Of a stretch of DNA of 64,000 nucleotides, positions 26,576 to 35,882 are shown piece by piece (position 1 is the stretch's first letter; each line of letters starts with the position of its first letter). The stretch is from an uncultured Gallionellaceae bacterium (lineage in GTDB: Bacteria > Pseudomonadota > Gammaproteobacteria > Burkholderiales > Gallionellaceae), in NCBI GenBank assembly GCA_903847155.1, contig CAINCU010000014.1, positions 91,355-155,354 of the forward strand, in the 5' to 3' direction. The notes beneath the pieces are model-generated. The model saw only the letters and a program-made list of their open reading frames with translations. It was not told the DNA's origin and ran no database searches. The translations under genes and the position numbers were made by a program.

Positions 26576-26910
26576 AGCTTGAACAGCGCGTCCACTTTCG
26601 CGGCGCAGATGAAATCGTTTTCGGACAGACCGCCGATGGCGTGGGTGGAATATTCCACGCGGCATTGGTTATAGCTGACGGACATATCGGGGTGGTGGTC
26701 TTCCTGGTGGGTCATCCAGGCCACGGCGTTGACGAAGGCGAGTACCTGATAATAATTCTTGAACTCGAAAGTCTTGCTGATGCGGTTGTCGCTCAGCGTC
26801 CAGCTATCGAGTTGTTGCAGCAGGTTTTTCGCTTCATCCTGAGATAGTGGCGGCACGCCGCCTTCGCAGGGTTTACAGTTCTTGTTGGTCAGATCGCAGA
26901 CAGTTGCCAT
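26572..26910 (-). CDS. phhB: Pterin-4a-carbinolamine dehydratase
   Basis: A 112-residue PCD/DCoH protein that dehydrates 4a-hydroxy-tetrahydropterin. The motif FKNYYQVLAFVNAVAWMTHQ then EDHHPDMSVSYN contains the active-site histidines. The N-terminus has an extra Cys-rich stretch (CDLTNKNCKPCEGG), found in a bacterial subgroup. It overlaps rsgA by four bases. No aromatic amino acid hydroxylase gene is nearby, so it may act in molybdopterin or folate chemistry instead. Confidence 0.9.
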   Translation of the reverse strand: MATVCDLTNKNCKPCEGGVPPLSQDEAKNLLQQLDSWTLSDNRISKTFEFKNYYQVLAFVNAVAWMTHQEDHHPDMSVSYNQCRVEYSTHAIGGLSENDFICAAKVDALFKL

Positions 26911-26917
26911 GATAGCC

Positions 26918-27253
26918 TCACTTGAAGTGGTAGTAGGTTTGGTTCAGATGTGCCGCGAGGTCTTGCTCTTCCTGCGCGGAAAGGTGTGCTCCCACAGCAC
27001 CGGAGCAGAATTTGATGCGGGGTATGAGTTCGCCAGCACTACGCACGATGCGATCCGGGCGGGTGAAAATGGCACTGCCGTCACCGCCCACTTTGCCTTT
27101 GTGGCAGCTATCGCATTCGTATTGGGCGAACAGTTTCTTGCCGTGGTTGGCATTGCCGCTGGCGAAGGGGGTTGCCTGTGCGGTGCTGGCGGCGACCAGC
27201 AACAGAAAAAATATTTTCTCATTTGCTCGTTCCCAGTTGTTGCAGATGCGCAA
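26918..27253 (-). CDS. Small c-type cytochrome, possible 5' frameshift
   Basis: A periplasmic cytochrome c with one heme site (CDSCH) and a C-terminal region SAQEEQDLAAHLNQTYYHFK. The open frame has no ATG; its only early start is a TTG at 27253 lying inside the upstream protease gene. An ATG at 27222, overlapping the protease stop (ATGA), is one frame off. Adding one A in the run after ATGAG would give MRKIFFLLLVAASTAQA, a perfect signal peptide. A one-base loss in an A-run or a sequencing error is therefore likely. The electron partner is unknown. Confidence 0.72.
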   Translation of the reverse strand: MRICNNWERANEKIFFLLLVAASTAQATPFASGNANHGKKLFAQYECDSCHKGKVGGDGSAIFTRPDRIVRSAGELIPRIKFCSGAVGAHLSAQEEQDLAAHLNQTYYHFK

Positions 27254-28475
27254 TGCGGATCGGTGCGGGCGGATGAGATTCGTAGAAGGTGGCGTACAGG
27301 GGGTCGGGGGTCAGTGTCTTGGCGTTGTCCTGAAACAGCTTGACCAGCGCGCTCACCAGTTCGTTGGCATCGGTTTGTTGCGCTGCATATTCATCAGCCT
27401 CGAACTCGTGTTTGCGCGAATAGGCGGAGACGATGGGTTGCAGCAGGAAGGTGAATACCGGCAGTACCATGAAGAACAGCAGCAGCGCTATTGCGGTTGA
27501 GAGGGTGGTAACACCCAAGCCGACGAAGAACCAGTCGGTGTGCAGCAACTGCGCCAGCAGCCACAGAAAGCCCAAGCTGATTACAAAAGTGTAAGCGATG
27601 CGCTTGACTACATGGCGGCGCTTGAAATGGCCCAGTTCGTGCGCGAGAACAGCATCGACTTCGCCCGGGGTCAGGCGTTGCAGCAAGGTATCGAAAAATA
27701 CGATGCGTTTGGTTTTGCCGAAGCCGGTGAAATAGGCGTTGCCGTGCGTGCTGCGTTTGCTGCCGTCCATCACGAACAAACCGCTGGCGGCAAAGCCGCA
27801 TTTCTTCAGCAGCGCTTCGATACGTGATTTTTGCGCTTCGTCCTGCATCGGTTCGAACTTGTTGAACAGCGGCGCGATGTATGTGGGGTAAATGAACAGC
27901 AGCAATAAATTGAAGGTGACCCACACGCCCCATACATACAGCCACCACCAATCGCCCATGCGTCCCATCAGCCACAGTACGCCAAGCAGCAGCGGCAAAC
28001 CGAGCACAATGCCGAGCAGCAGGCCTTTGAGCGCATCGAGCGCGTACAGCTTGAGCGTCATTTTGTTGAAGCCGAAGCGCACTTCGATGTTAAAAGTGCG
28101 ATAAAGATCGAATGGCATTTCCAATACCGATTGCAGAAGCAGTACCGCGACGATCAGGATCGTACCCTGCAGTAGCGCGCCGTTGAACGTGGCGAATGAC
28201 CAGTTGCTCAACCACTGGATACCACCGCCCAGCGTGAAAGCCAGCAACAGCGCAGCGTTGAATATTATCGTCAAAATGCCGAGATGGAGCAGGGCGCGGG
28301 TGTAGTCTGCAGCTTTCTGGTGGGCGGCAAGGTTGATCTGATCGCGGAAAGCGGCGGGCACTTCGGCACGATGTGCAGCGACATGGTCGAGTTGGCGGTA
28401 TGCCAACCAGAGTTTGAGAGTCGTGTTTGAGAGCAGGGTGGCGACAAACAAGATGGTGAATTGGGATGTGGTCAT
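27219..28475 (-). CDS. M48 family membrane metallopeptidase (Ste24-like)
   Basis: A 418-residue membrane zinc protease. HELGHFKRRH gives the HExxH motif, and the third ligand Glu lies in HEFEADEYAA. Several membrane spans precede and follow the active site, and the N-terminal M48 extension (NIEVRFGFNKMTLKLYALDA) is as in Ste24/CaaX-type enzymes rather than the short HtpX. A membrane quality-control role is likely. It is followed by the small cytochrome c. Confidence 0.9.
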   Translation of the reverse strand: MTTSQFTILFVATLLSNTTLKLWLAYRQLDHVAAHRAEVPAAFRDQINLAAHQKAADYTRALLHLGILTIIFNAALLLAFTLGGGIQWLSNWSFATFNGALLQGTILIVAVLLLQSVLEMPFDLYRTFNIEVRFGFNKMTLKLYALDALKGLLLGIVLGLPLLLGVLWLMGRMGDWWWLYVWGVWVTFNLLLLFIYPTYIAPLFNKFEPMQDEAQKSRIEALLKKCGFAASGLFVMDGSKRSTHGNAYFTGFGKTKRIVFFDTLLQRLTPGEVDAVLAHELGHFKRRHVVKRIAYTFVISLGFLWLLAQLLHTDWFFVGLGVTTLSTAIALLLFFMVLPVFTFLLQPIVSAYSRKHEFEADEYAAQQTDANELVSALVKLFQDNAKTLTPDPLYATFYESHPPAPIRIAHLQQLGTSK

Positions 28476-28543
28476 GGTCGTTGGTTACCCGGCGTGGCTG
28501 TGCGACAATGCGCCCCACTTTTAATTGAGAACTAGCGCAGATT

Positions 28544-29089
28544 ATGGCACAAAATCAAAACAACCTCGTCTGGATAGACATGGAGATGACAGGGCTTTTG
28601 CCCGACACGGATCGCATCATCGAAGTGGCGCTGGTGATTACCGATGGCGACCTCAACACTGTTGCCGAAGCGCCGGTGCTGGTGGTGCATCAGCCCGACA
28701 ACGTGCTCGACGGCATGGATAACTGGAATAAATCCACCCATGGTAAATCCGGTCTGATCGACAAGGTTAAAGCTTCCACGCTGGATGATGTGATAGTGGA
28801 AGCGCAAATGCTGGAATTCCTTAAAGAGTATGTGCCGATCCGCACCTCGCCGATGTGCGGCAATTCCATCTGTCAGGATCGACGCTTCCTTGCGCGCTGG
28901 ATGCCGAAGCTGGAGGATTATTTCCACTACCGCAATCTGGATGTGAGTACGCTCAAGGAATTGGCGAAACGCTGGAAACCGGAAGTGGCAAGCGCGCTGA
29001 AAAAACACGGCAAGCACGAGGCTTTGGCTGACATCTACGAATCGATCGCCGAGATGAAGCATTACCGCGATAACTTTCTTAAACTTTAA
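28544..29089 (+). CDS. orn: Oligoribonuclease Orn
   Basis: A DEDDh exonuclease of 181 residues that degrades RNA dinucleotides, including pGpG from c-di-GMP breakdown. Motifs: WIDMEMTGL (ExoI), [12 protein letters not shown] (ExoII) and [13 protein letters not shown] (ExoIII). It is divergent from the M48 protease gene, with a short shared upstream region of about 68 bases. Confidence 0.96.
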   Translation: MAQNQNNLVWIDMEMTGLLPDTDRIIEVALVITDGDLNTVAEAPVLVVHQPDNVLDGMDNWNKSTHGKSGLIDKVKASTLDDVIVEAQMLEFLKEYVPIRTSPMCGNSICQDRRFLARWMPKLEDYFHYRNLDVSTLKELAKRWKPEVASALKKHGKHEALADIYESIAEMKHYRDNFLKL

Positions 29090-29124
29090 TTTCAGTAACC
29101 CACCACTTTGCCGATCACCGCCAG

Positions 29125-29367
29125 ATGAAACGAATTTTGCTCAAGCGCTGGAATCACTTGGGCGTGCAGGAAAAACTGCATATCCTGATTCAGGGTTCGC
29201 TGATCGTTATCTTCGTGGTTTCCACCAACTGGGTGATTGGTCGTTTCGAAAAACAGATTATCGCGCATGCCGAGCAACGTGCTTACGAAATGGCGGACGA
29301 GGCCATGTATCAGGCCAAGGAAAGCGGGCGCAACACCTTCAGATTGTATCAGCGCGTCGCATCTTGA
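29125..29367 (+). pseudogene. Fusion remnant of a sensor/GGDEF protein
   Basis: An 80-codon frame joining two unrelated parts. The first 55 residues look like the membrane N-terminus of a signalling protein (QEKLHILIQGSLIVIFVVST then a helix ending AEQRAYEMADE). The last 25 (AMYQAKESGRNTFRLYQ) are the end of a GGDEF domain. The sensor body and the catalytic GGDEF core are missing, as if by one internal deletion. A functional small membrane peptide is possible but less likely. Its stop overlaps the TTG of the next gene. Confidence 0.65.
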
Positions 29368-30434
29368 AACATCTGCTAGTCGATATTTCCGCGCACGGTT
29401 TCGGTCATGTCGCGCAGACCGCGCCAGTGGTAAATATAGTGGCGCACGCGAATCCCGATCTGCGCATCACGCTGCGCTCCGCCGCACCGATTGCGCTCCT
29501 TAAGCAACGTTTCACCTGCGAATTCGATCACGTTCCGCTCGCACTCGATTTCGGCATGGCGATGGTCAATGCGGTGGAAGTCGATGTGCCGCGCAGCATC
29601 GCGGCTTACCGCGAATATCATACCGATTGGCAAACCAAAGTGGCTCGTGCAGCAGAGCAGATGAGCACGCTGCAACCCGATCTGCTGCTTGCCAACGTGC
29701 CTTATCTTTCGCTGGCGGCGGCGCATGCCGCGCAAATTCCCGCCGTGGCGATGTGCTGCCTGAACTGGGCGGACATCTACCGACACTATGCGCCGCAGGA
29801 TGCCGAGAGCCGCACCATTCATGGTCAAATGCTGACTGCCTACCGTAGCGCGCAAACTTTCCTCAAAGTGCAACCGACCATGCCTATGCCTGAACTGGGC
29901 AATACGCAGGAGATCGTGCCGATTGCCCAGTTGGGATGCAATCGGCGCGAGCAGATCGAAGTGCAATGCGGATTGAACGCTGGCGAAAGATTGGTATTGA
30001 TTGCACTGGGTGGCATCGAATTCCGCTTGCCAATGCAGCACTGGCCGCGCCTTCCCGGCGTACGTTGGCTGATACCGCAAGCGTGGCACACTCAGCGCGA
30101 AGACATGATTGCGTTCGAGTCGCTGGATATGAGTTTCAGCGATGTGCTGGCATCTGCCGATGCCGTGCTAACCAAGCCTGGTTACGGCACGTTTGCCGAA
30201 GCCGCCTGTGGCGGCATTCCCGTGTTGTATGTATCGCGCGGCGAATGGCCGGAACAGCCGTATCTGGTGGCGTGGTTGCAGCAGCATGGTGTGTGCCGCG
30301 AAGTGACGAATGAACAGTTCATGAACGGTGATTTGACGGAGGCGTTAAGGCTGTTGTGGAACCAGCCCAAGCCGCAAGTGCCGGATGCGAGTGGCGCTGC
30401 CGAGGCAGCCGCGATCATTGCCAAATATTTGTAA
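29364..30434 (+). CDS. GT-B fold glycosyltransferase-like protein
   Basis: A 356-residue protein resembling the MurG/UDP-glycosyltransferase fold: DISAHGFGHVAQTAPVV at the N-terminus (the G-rich first loop) and SADAVLTKPGYGTFAEAACG in the C-terminal domain (nucleotide-sugar site). The start is TTG 29364, overlapping the previous stop. No signal peptide or membrane span is seen. The sugar donor and acceptor are unknown, and the neighbours give no hint. Confidence 0.78.
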   Translation: MKHLLVDISAHGFGHVAQTAPVVNIVAHANPDLRITLRSAAPIALLKQRFTCEFDHVPLALDFGMAMVNAVEVDVPRSIAAYREYHTDWQTKVARAAEQMSTLQPDLLLANVPYLSLAAAHAAQIPAVAMCCLNWADIYRHYAPQDAESRTIHGQMLTAYRSAQTFLKVQPTMPMPELGNTQEIVPIAQLGCNRREQIEVQCGLNAGERLVLIALGGIEFRLPMQHWPRLPGVRWLIPQAWHTQREDMIAFESLDMSFSDVLASADAVLTKPGYGTFAEAACGGIPVLYVSRGEWPEQPYLVAWLQQHGVCREVTNEQFMNGDLTEALRLLWNQPKPQVPDASGAAEAAAIIAKYL

Positions 30435-30445
30435 TTATTGCGTAG

Positions 30446-31534
30446 CTAGCGCTTTGCGCCCAACGCCAGCGCACGCAATCTGCCTTGCTCCGACTCCGTC
30501 GCATCCGACTCGATTAGCCAGCCGTGCAGATTGTCCATCACCAGATCGGTCAGTGCGTGTATCCAGTCGGCACGCTGGTTGAGGCAGGGGATGTAGCGAT
30601 ACTCGCCGCCGCCCGCGTGCTGAAAATCTTCGCGGCCTTCCATTGCAATCTCTTCCAGCGTTTCCAGACAATCGGCCACGAAGCCGGGGCACACCACATC
30701 CACACGTTTAACTTTCTGCGCGCCCCATGCCTTGAGCGTGGCGGTGGTATAGGGTTTCAGCCATTCGGCCTTGCCGAAGCGTGATTGAAAGCTGATGCCG
30801 AATTGTGTTTCGTCCAAGCCCAATGCCTGCGTCAGCAAGCGTCCCGTTTTTAGACATTCGCAATGGTAGGGGTCGCCTTTGTCCAGCGTGAATTGCGGCA
30901 GACCGTGAAAGCTCAGCAGCAGCTTTTCTGGTCTGCCATGCTGCGTCCAGTAATCGCTGATGTTGTTCGCCAGCGCCTTGATGTAGCCGGGGTGATCGTG
31001 AAAGTGCTTGATGGTGCGCAGCGCGGGTGTGTTGCGCATCTGCTGCATTTCACTGAACACGATGTCATTCACCGTGGCGGTGGCGCTGGCGGCGTATTGC
31101 GGATATAGCGGCACGACGAGGATGCGCTGGCAGTTCTGTTCTTTTAACTTGCGCAACACGCTGGGTATCGACGGATTACCGTAACGCATGGCGTACTCGA
31201 TCACCAGCGGCGCTTGCGTGCGCTGACTGAGCGCGCTTCGCAGCAACGCGGTTTGCTGCTCGGTATGGACGCGCAACGGCGAACCTTCCGGCAGCCAAAT
31301 AGTGGCATATTTTGCGGCGGATTTCTTCGGGCGCGTATTGAGGATGATGCCGTTGAGGATCAGCCACCAGATGGCGCGCGGAATTTCCACCACGCGCGGG
31401 TCGCTGAGGAATTCTTTCAGATAAGCGCGCACCGCTTGCGGCGTGGGCGCATCCGGTGTGCCGAGGTTGATCAGCAGGATACCGGTTTTCGCTAGTGTGT
31501 CGTGGGAATGGGTAGGTTCAGTCAGATAGCGCAT
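30446..31534 (-). CDS. hemH: Ferrochelatase HemH
   Basis: Inserts Fe2+ into protoporphyrin IX, the last step of protoheme synthesis. The protein is about 362 residues, with [14 protein letters not shown] at the start, [10 protein letters not shown] (metal-binding His), and [18 protein letters not shown] 31534 lies 7 bases after hrcA; a frame start nine codons earlier would overlap hrcA. Synteny with hrcA is common in betaproteobacteria. It supports the cytochromes elsewhere in this window. Confidence 0.96.
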   Translation of the reverse strand: MRYLTEPTHSHDTLAKTGILLINLGTPDAPTPQAVRAYLKEFLSDPRVVEIPRAIWWLILNGIILNTRPKKSAAKYATIWLPEGSPLRVHTEQQTALLRSALSQRTQAPLVIEYAMRYGNPSIPSVLRKLKEQNCQRILVVPLYPQYAASATATVNDIVFSEMQQMRNTPALRTIKHFHDHPGYIKALANNISDYWTQHGRPEKLLLSFHGLPQFTLDKGDPYHCECLKTGRLLTQALGLDETQFGISFQSRFGKAEWLKPYTTATLKAWGAQKVKRVDVVCPGFVADCLETLEEIAMEGREDFQHAGGGEYRYIPCLNQRADWIHALTDLVMDNLHGWLIESDATESEQGRLRALALGAKR

Positions 31535-31541
31535 TATCGAT

Positions 31542-32561
31542 TCAGTATTGTGAGAGCGCATTGCTCAACAGTTTTGCGGTGATATCCACAATCGGCACCA
31601 CGCGCTCGTAGTTCATGCGTTTCGGGCCGACTACGGCGAGTGTACCGATGATCTTGCCGTCGGATGTATAAGGCGCACTCACCACGCTGCATTCGTCCAG
31701 CCCGATCAAACCGGATTCGTTGCCGACGAAGATATGCACACCCGGGGCATGCCTTCCGGCATCCAGCAATTGCAGTAATTCGGTCTTCTGCTCGAACATA
31801 TTGAACAGATTACGCAACTGATTCATGTTGGCGGAAAGGTCGTTGATGTGCAACAGGTTGCGCTCGCCGCTGATGACGTAATCCTCGCTCTTGCGCGCGA
31901 TGGCTTCGTCGCTGGCCGCCATCGCCGCACTCATCAGCGCGGTCATATCGTGCTGCAGCTGGCGCAGCTCGTTTTGCATGCGCCGATGGATATCGCCGAA
32001 CCCGAGGTCGGCGTAATGCTGGCTCAGGAAGTTTCCTGCCTCAGTGAGTTGCGTCTGGCTGTATTCCTTGTGTGTCACCAGCACGCGGTTCTCCACCTCG
32101 CCGTCCGGCATCACGATGATAAGCAGCACCCGTTTTTCCGACAGGCGCAGAAACTCGATCTGGCGCACGGTGATGGCGGCGCGTTTGGGGGTGGCGACCA
32201 CTCCGGCGAACTGGGTGAGTTCGGATAACAGATTGGAAGCTTGGGTCAGCAAACGCGTCGGGTTGCTCGGCTGCAACTGGTTTTCCAGTTGTTGTACACG
32301 CGCTTCGGACAGCGGCTGCACCACCATCAAGGTGTCGATGAACAGGCGGTAGCCCAACGCCGTCGGCACGCGCCCGGCAGAAGTATGCGGACTGGCGACT
32401 AGTCCCATTGCTTCCAGATCGGCCATCACATTGCGGATGGTGGCCGGGCTGACTTCCAGACCGGAGAACTGCTGCAAAGCGCGCGAGCCCACCGGCTGAC
32501 CGTCGCTGACATAGCGTTCCACCAGAGTTTTCAGCAGGATTTGTGCGCGATCATTGAGCAT
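31542..32561 (-). CDS. hrcA: Heat-shock repressor HrcA
   Basis: A 339-residue repressor that binds CIRCE operators upstream of groESL and dnaKJ. The N-terminal winged helix starts [20 protein letters not shown] and has [20 protein letters not shown]. No CIRCE inverted repeat (TTAGCACTC-N9-GAGTGCTAA) is visible in its own upstream region. It is followed by hemH. Confidence 0.95.
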   Translation of the reverse strand: MLNDRAQILLKTLVERYVSDGQPVGSRALQQFSGLEVSPATIRNVMADLEAMGLVASPHTSAGRVPTALGYRLFIDTLMVVQPLSEARVQQLENQLQPSNPTRLLTQASNLLSELTQFAGVVATPKRAAITVRQIEFLRLSEKRVLLIIVMPDGEVENRVLVTHKEYSQTQLTEAGNFLSQHYADLGFGDIHRRMQNELRQLQHDMTALMSAAMAASDEAIARKSEDYVISGERNLLHINDLSANMNQLRNLFNMFEQKTELLQLLDAGRHAPGVHIFVGNESGLIGLDECSVVSAPYTSDGKIIGTLAVVGPKRMNYERVVPIVDITAKLLSNALSQY

Positions 32562-32637
32562 GGCGTGGATTCTAGCATCCAGAATAAATCCGCATTGTTG
32601 AATAGCCGCAAAACGTGATTTTTAAAGTCGCCTGCTC
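32562..32637. other. Upstream region of hrcA
   Basis: The whole gap to the diguanylate cyclase is 361 bases. This part holds only the hrcA leader; I see no clear promoter or CIRCE element. The rest holds a dispersed repeat copy, then about 200 unassigned bases. Confidence 0.4.
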
Positions 32638-32715
32638 CGCAACGCCCGTCAATTGGCAATCTACGCCATAGGTGCGATGGAGATGCCCGAATTAATTGGC
32701 TTGCAGGCAAGTGGT
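32638..32715. repeat. Dispersed repeat, copy 2
   Basis: Two direct units, GCCCGTCAATTGGC and GATGCCCGAATTAATTGGC, are spaced exactly 41 bases apart (GCCCG at 32644 and 32685), ending with CTTGCAGGCAAG. The same layout and spacing occurs at 45214, 57091 and 63292. Confidence 0.85.
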
Positions 32716-32922
32716 GTTTTGTAAAATGAGTTTATTTTCGCCGCAACGCCGCATTGATTTGCTATCCGGTTCGCAAGTCGCAGTCCGCAAGCATAATTAT
32801 GGGAATCTAATCATTGACTAAGTTATACACCAGCAATACATTGGGGGTAGCTTTCCGCGTCAATTTATGGGGAAACGTTCGATTGCACAGTCCTTTGAAC
32901 CAAATTGACTAAATACGCACCT

Positions 32923-34902
32923 ATGAAATTTTTCAGCGTTTATGGATTTGCATTCATTTTCCTTGGCTGGTTTACCTCGGCCATTGCGGGTACGGCACAG
33001 CAAGAAAACCTGATCGATCTCCAACTTCGCTGGCATCACCAATTTCAGTTTGCGGGCTACTACGCGGCCGTGGAAAAGGGCTTCTATCAAGAAGAGGGAC
33101 TGACCGTCCGACTGCATGCGGGCGACCCGGCACATCAACCTGTTCCAGAAGTGTTGTCCGGCCGTGCGCAGTATGCCGAAGGCAACAGTGAAGTTCTTTA
33201 TCAGCGACTGCAGGGCAAGCCTCTTGTAGCACTCGCAGCAATATTTCAGCATTCTCCTTCGGTACTGCTGACACTTAAGGATTCTGGAATCAATTCGGTG
33301 CAAGACCTCATCGGCAAGAAAGTAATGCTGATGAACGTGACAGAAGATGCAGACTTTCTGAGTATGTTCCTGAGCGAAGGCGTATCGCTCTCACAGCTGC
33401 ACGTTTTGCCCAGCAGTTATGACCTGAATGATCTTACCTCAGGAAAAGTCGATGCTTTCAATTCCTATCTCACCAATGAGCCGTACTTTCTTACGCAGCG
33501 CAAAATCGCCTATAACGTAATCGACCCGAGCAACTACCGGATAGATTTTTACAGCGATATTTTGTTCACCTCCGAGGCTGAACTGAGAGACAACCCGAAA
33601 CGTGTCGCAGCTTTACGCCGTGCCACGCTTAAGGGTTGGCGCTATGCCATGGATCACCCGAATGAAATCATCGATCTGCTGATCAATAAATATCATGTCG
33701 AAAAGACCAGGGAGCATTTGGAATTTGAAGCGGCTGAGATGCGGAAGCTGATCTTTCCCGACCTGGTCGAAATTGGCCACATGAATCCCGGGCGCTGGCA
33801 GCATATGGCGGACACCTTCGTGAAGGTGGGCTTGAGCAAGGCGGACTACTCACTTGACGGATTCATCTATGACCCTACACCCAGACACTTGCCTGACTGG
33901 GTGCTGGATATTCTGGTTGCGGTAGCCACCGTACTTATTGCCGTTTCATTTTTTACATATTACTTGCAGCGGTTGAATCGCCACCTTGCAAGCGCCCAAA
34001 ACACGCTAGGGAAGAGTGAGGAACGTCTCCGCCTTGCACTTAGTGCAGCTAACCAAGCCTGGTTTGACCTCACTGTTCCGACTGGAGAAGTTTCCATCAG
34101 CCCGGAATTTCCAAAAATGCTGGGCTATGATCCTGATGAATTCCACGCCAGCTTGCAGGATTGGCAAGACAATTTGCACCCTGATGATAAAGAAGCTGTC
34201 CTAACAGTATTTCGTGAAGGTCTGCGGAGTGGTGGTCCGGCGACCATGGAATATCGGAGGCGAAAAAAAGATGGAGGCTGGATCTGGTTAAGTTCGATTG
34301 GCAAGATTACCGAGTGGGGGCCACAGCACCAGCCACTCAGGATGATCGGTATTCATACCAACATTAATGATCGCAAATTGCTGGAGCTTGAGCTTGAGCG
34401 CCAAGCCCACATTGATTACCTGACTGGGGTTTGCAATCGAGGTCACTTTATGGAGAAGGCCGAACAAGAGTTCAGCCGTGCGGCACGTTACGGTAATCCA
34501 CTTTCCATTCTTATGCTGGATATCGACTTCTTCAAGCAGGTCAATGATTCACACGGACACAAGGTTGGTGACTTCGTACTTAAGAAGCTGGCAGAAGTTT
34601 GCAAGAAAACCTTGCGTGAGGTTGATGTCATCGGTCGCGTGGGCGGTGAAGAGTTTGCCATTTTGTTGCCGGAAACAGATACGGAAAAATCAGCTGAAGT
34701 TGCCGAACGATTAAGGCAGGACATTGCAAATGCAAACGTTCCGCTTGAGGACGGCCTGCCAATAAATTTCACTGTTTCTATTGGCGTGACTTCGTTGCTA
34801 TCCAAAGATGAAAACATGGACGTATTGCTGAATCGGTCCGATAAAGCGCTTTACGAAGCCAAAAATTCCGGGCGCAATAAAGTGTGCGTTGCAATGCAAT
34901 AA
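32923..34902 (+). CDS. Diguanylate cyclase with periplasmic ligand sensor and PAS
   Basis: A 659-residue signalling protein. In order: signal peptide (FFSVYGFAFIFLGWFTSAIAG), an NMT1/THI5-like solute-binding domain (about 25-310, with LRWHHQFQFAGYYAAVEKGF then YQEEGL), one membrane span near 330-350 (LDILVAVATVLIAVSFFTYY), a PAS domain with PAC (about 365-485) and a GGDEF domain. The active site reads GGEEF and the inhibitory RxxD site (REVD) is intact five residues before it, so an active, feedback-controlled c-di-GMP synthase is expected. The likely ligand is a pyrimidine-like compound, by family only. ATG 32923 is chosen over TTG 32905 for the signal peptide. Confidence 0.88.
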   Translation: MKFFSVYGFAFIFLGWFTSAIAGTAQQENLIDLQLRWHHQFQFAGYYAAVEKGFYQEEGLTVRLHAGDPAHQPVPEVLSGRAQYAEGNSEVLYQRLQGKPLVALAAIFQHSPSVLLTLKDSGINSVQDLIGKKVMLMNVTEDADFLSMFLSEGVSLSQLHVLPSSYDLNDLTSGKVDAFNSYLTNEPYFLTQRKIAYNVIDPSNYRIDFYSDILFTSEAELRDNPKRVAALRRATLKGWRYAMDHPNEIIDLLINKYHVEKTREHLEFEAAEMRKLIFPDLVEIGHMNPGRWQHMADTFVKVGLSKADYSLDGFIYDPTPRHLPDWVLDILVAVATVLIAVSFFTYYLQRLNRHLASAQNTLGKSEERLRLALSAANQAWFDLTVPTGEVSISPEFPKMLGYDPDEFHASLQDWQDNLHPDDKEAVLTVFREGLRSGGPATMEYRRRKKDGGWIWLSSIGKITEWGPQHQPLRMIGIHTNINDRKLLELELERQAHIDYLTGVCNRGHFMEKAEQEFSRAARYGNPLSILMLDIDFFKQVNDSHGHKVGDFVLKKLAEVCKKTLREVDVIGRVGGEEFAILLPETDTEKSAEVAERLRQDIANANVPLEDGLPINFTVSIGVTSLLSKDENMDVLLNRSDKALYEAKNSGRNKVCVAMQ

Positions 34903-34963
34903 ATCATAGCCGGATCGCTATTGTTGGCCTCCAATATTGACAGGCTGGATGGCTGTCGATTAC

Positions 34964-34987
34964 ATTACTGACTGGCCAGTCAGTAAT
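34964..34987. promoter_or_regulatory. Perfect palindrome, likely TetR operator
   Basis: A 24-bp perfect palindrome with half-site ATTACTGACTGG lies eight bases before the tetR-type start. Position and symmetry suggest autoregulation, and probably control of the efflux genes downstream. Confidence 0.75.
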
Positions 34988-34995
34988 TATTCATC

Positions 34996-35643
34996 ATGCA
35001 AGAAAAAACAATATCCGAGGTTCCCGTGCGTCAACGGCGCAAGGAGGCGCGGCCTGCCGAATTGATGGCCGCTGCGCTGGATCTGTTTGTCGAGCGCGGT
35101 TTTGCGGCGACCAAGCTGGACGATGTGGCCGCGCGCGCCGGTGTGTCGAAAGGTACGCTGTATCTGTATTTCGCCAACAAGGAAGAGTTATTCAAGGCGG
35201 TGATCCAGCAGGGTATTTTACCGGTGCTGGCGCAGGGCGAAGAGATGCTCACGCAATTTGACGGCGATGCGCGCGCGCTGCTGCAAGTGATGCTGATGCG
35301 CTGGTGGGAGTTGGTCGGCACCACGCATCTGGCGGGCATTCCCAAGCTGATGATTTCCGAGGCGGGCAATTTCCCCGAGGTGGCGCAGTACTACTACGAG
35401 AACGTCATGGTGCGCGGGCGCGGGCTGATCCGCGAGGTGCTACAGCGCGGCATCGCGTCCGGGCAATTCCGTGCAGTGGATGTTGAAGCGGCGATAGATG
35501 TGATTCTGGCACCGCAGATGATGCTTGCCATCTGGCGCTATTCGCTGGGGTCGTGCGATTGCGGCAAGCAAGACCCGCAAACCTATTTGCGTACCCATAT
35601 TGATTTGTTATTGAACGGCCTGATGGCTGCGGAGAAAAAGTAA
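34996..35643 (+). CDS. TetR/AcrR family repressor
   Basis: A 215-residue regulator with an N-terminal helix-turn-helix (LFVERGFAATKLDDVAARAG then VSKGTLYLYFANKEELF) and a C-terminal ligand-binding domain. It is followed by an RND adaptor and pump in the same direction, the usual arrangement for ligand-derepressed efflux. The start follows the perfect palindrome closely. The effector is unknown. Confidence 0.92.
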   Translation: MQEKTISEVPVRQRRKEARPAELMAAALDLFVERGFAATKLDDVAARAGVSKGTLYLYFANKEELFKAVIQQGILPVLAQGEEMLTQFDGDARALLQVMLMRWWELVGTTHLAGIPKLMISEAGNFPEVAQYYYENVMVRGRGLIREVLQRGIASGQFRAVDVEAAIDVILAPQMMLAIWRYSLGSCDCGKQDPQTYLRTHIDLLLNGLMAAEKK

Positions 35644-35644
35644 T

Positions 35645-35880
35645 GGCCACCTCTATAAATCCAAATTTCGTCGCAATACTGCGTTGCTCACTAAAAATTA
35701 CTCCTTACATATGCGCCATCGACACGTTACTGCAAAGCAGCCGTTTGCGGGAGATGGCGCAAGCGGTCATTCCCGCACCAGACGGCTCCGCCGCACCGTG
35801 TCATGACCGCATATATGCTGCGTCGCAATTTTTTGCTCGCGCCTTGTCTTGCTTAGAACTTTGAATTTCTAGAGGTGACC
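35645..35880. repeat. Long imperfect palindrome, MITE-like
   Basis: The ends read GGCCACCTCTATAAATCC and, on the opposite strand, GGTCACCTCTAGAAATTC. The similarity continues inward for about 75 bases (TATGCG...GACACG in both arms) and includes the middle. It has no credible gene: the 73-codon frame inside is a by-product. It fills the whole gap between tetR and the efflux adaptor and may be a non-autonomous mobile element or a large hairpin that attenuates read-through. Confidence 0.72.
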
Positions 35881-35882
35881 AA

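Noticed and set aside
35644..35864. 73-codon frame downstream of tetR
   Set aside because: Lies wholly inside the long palindrome and has no start signal.
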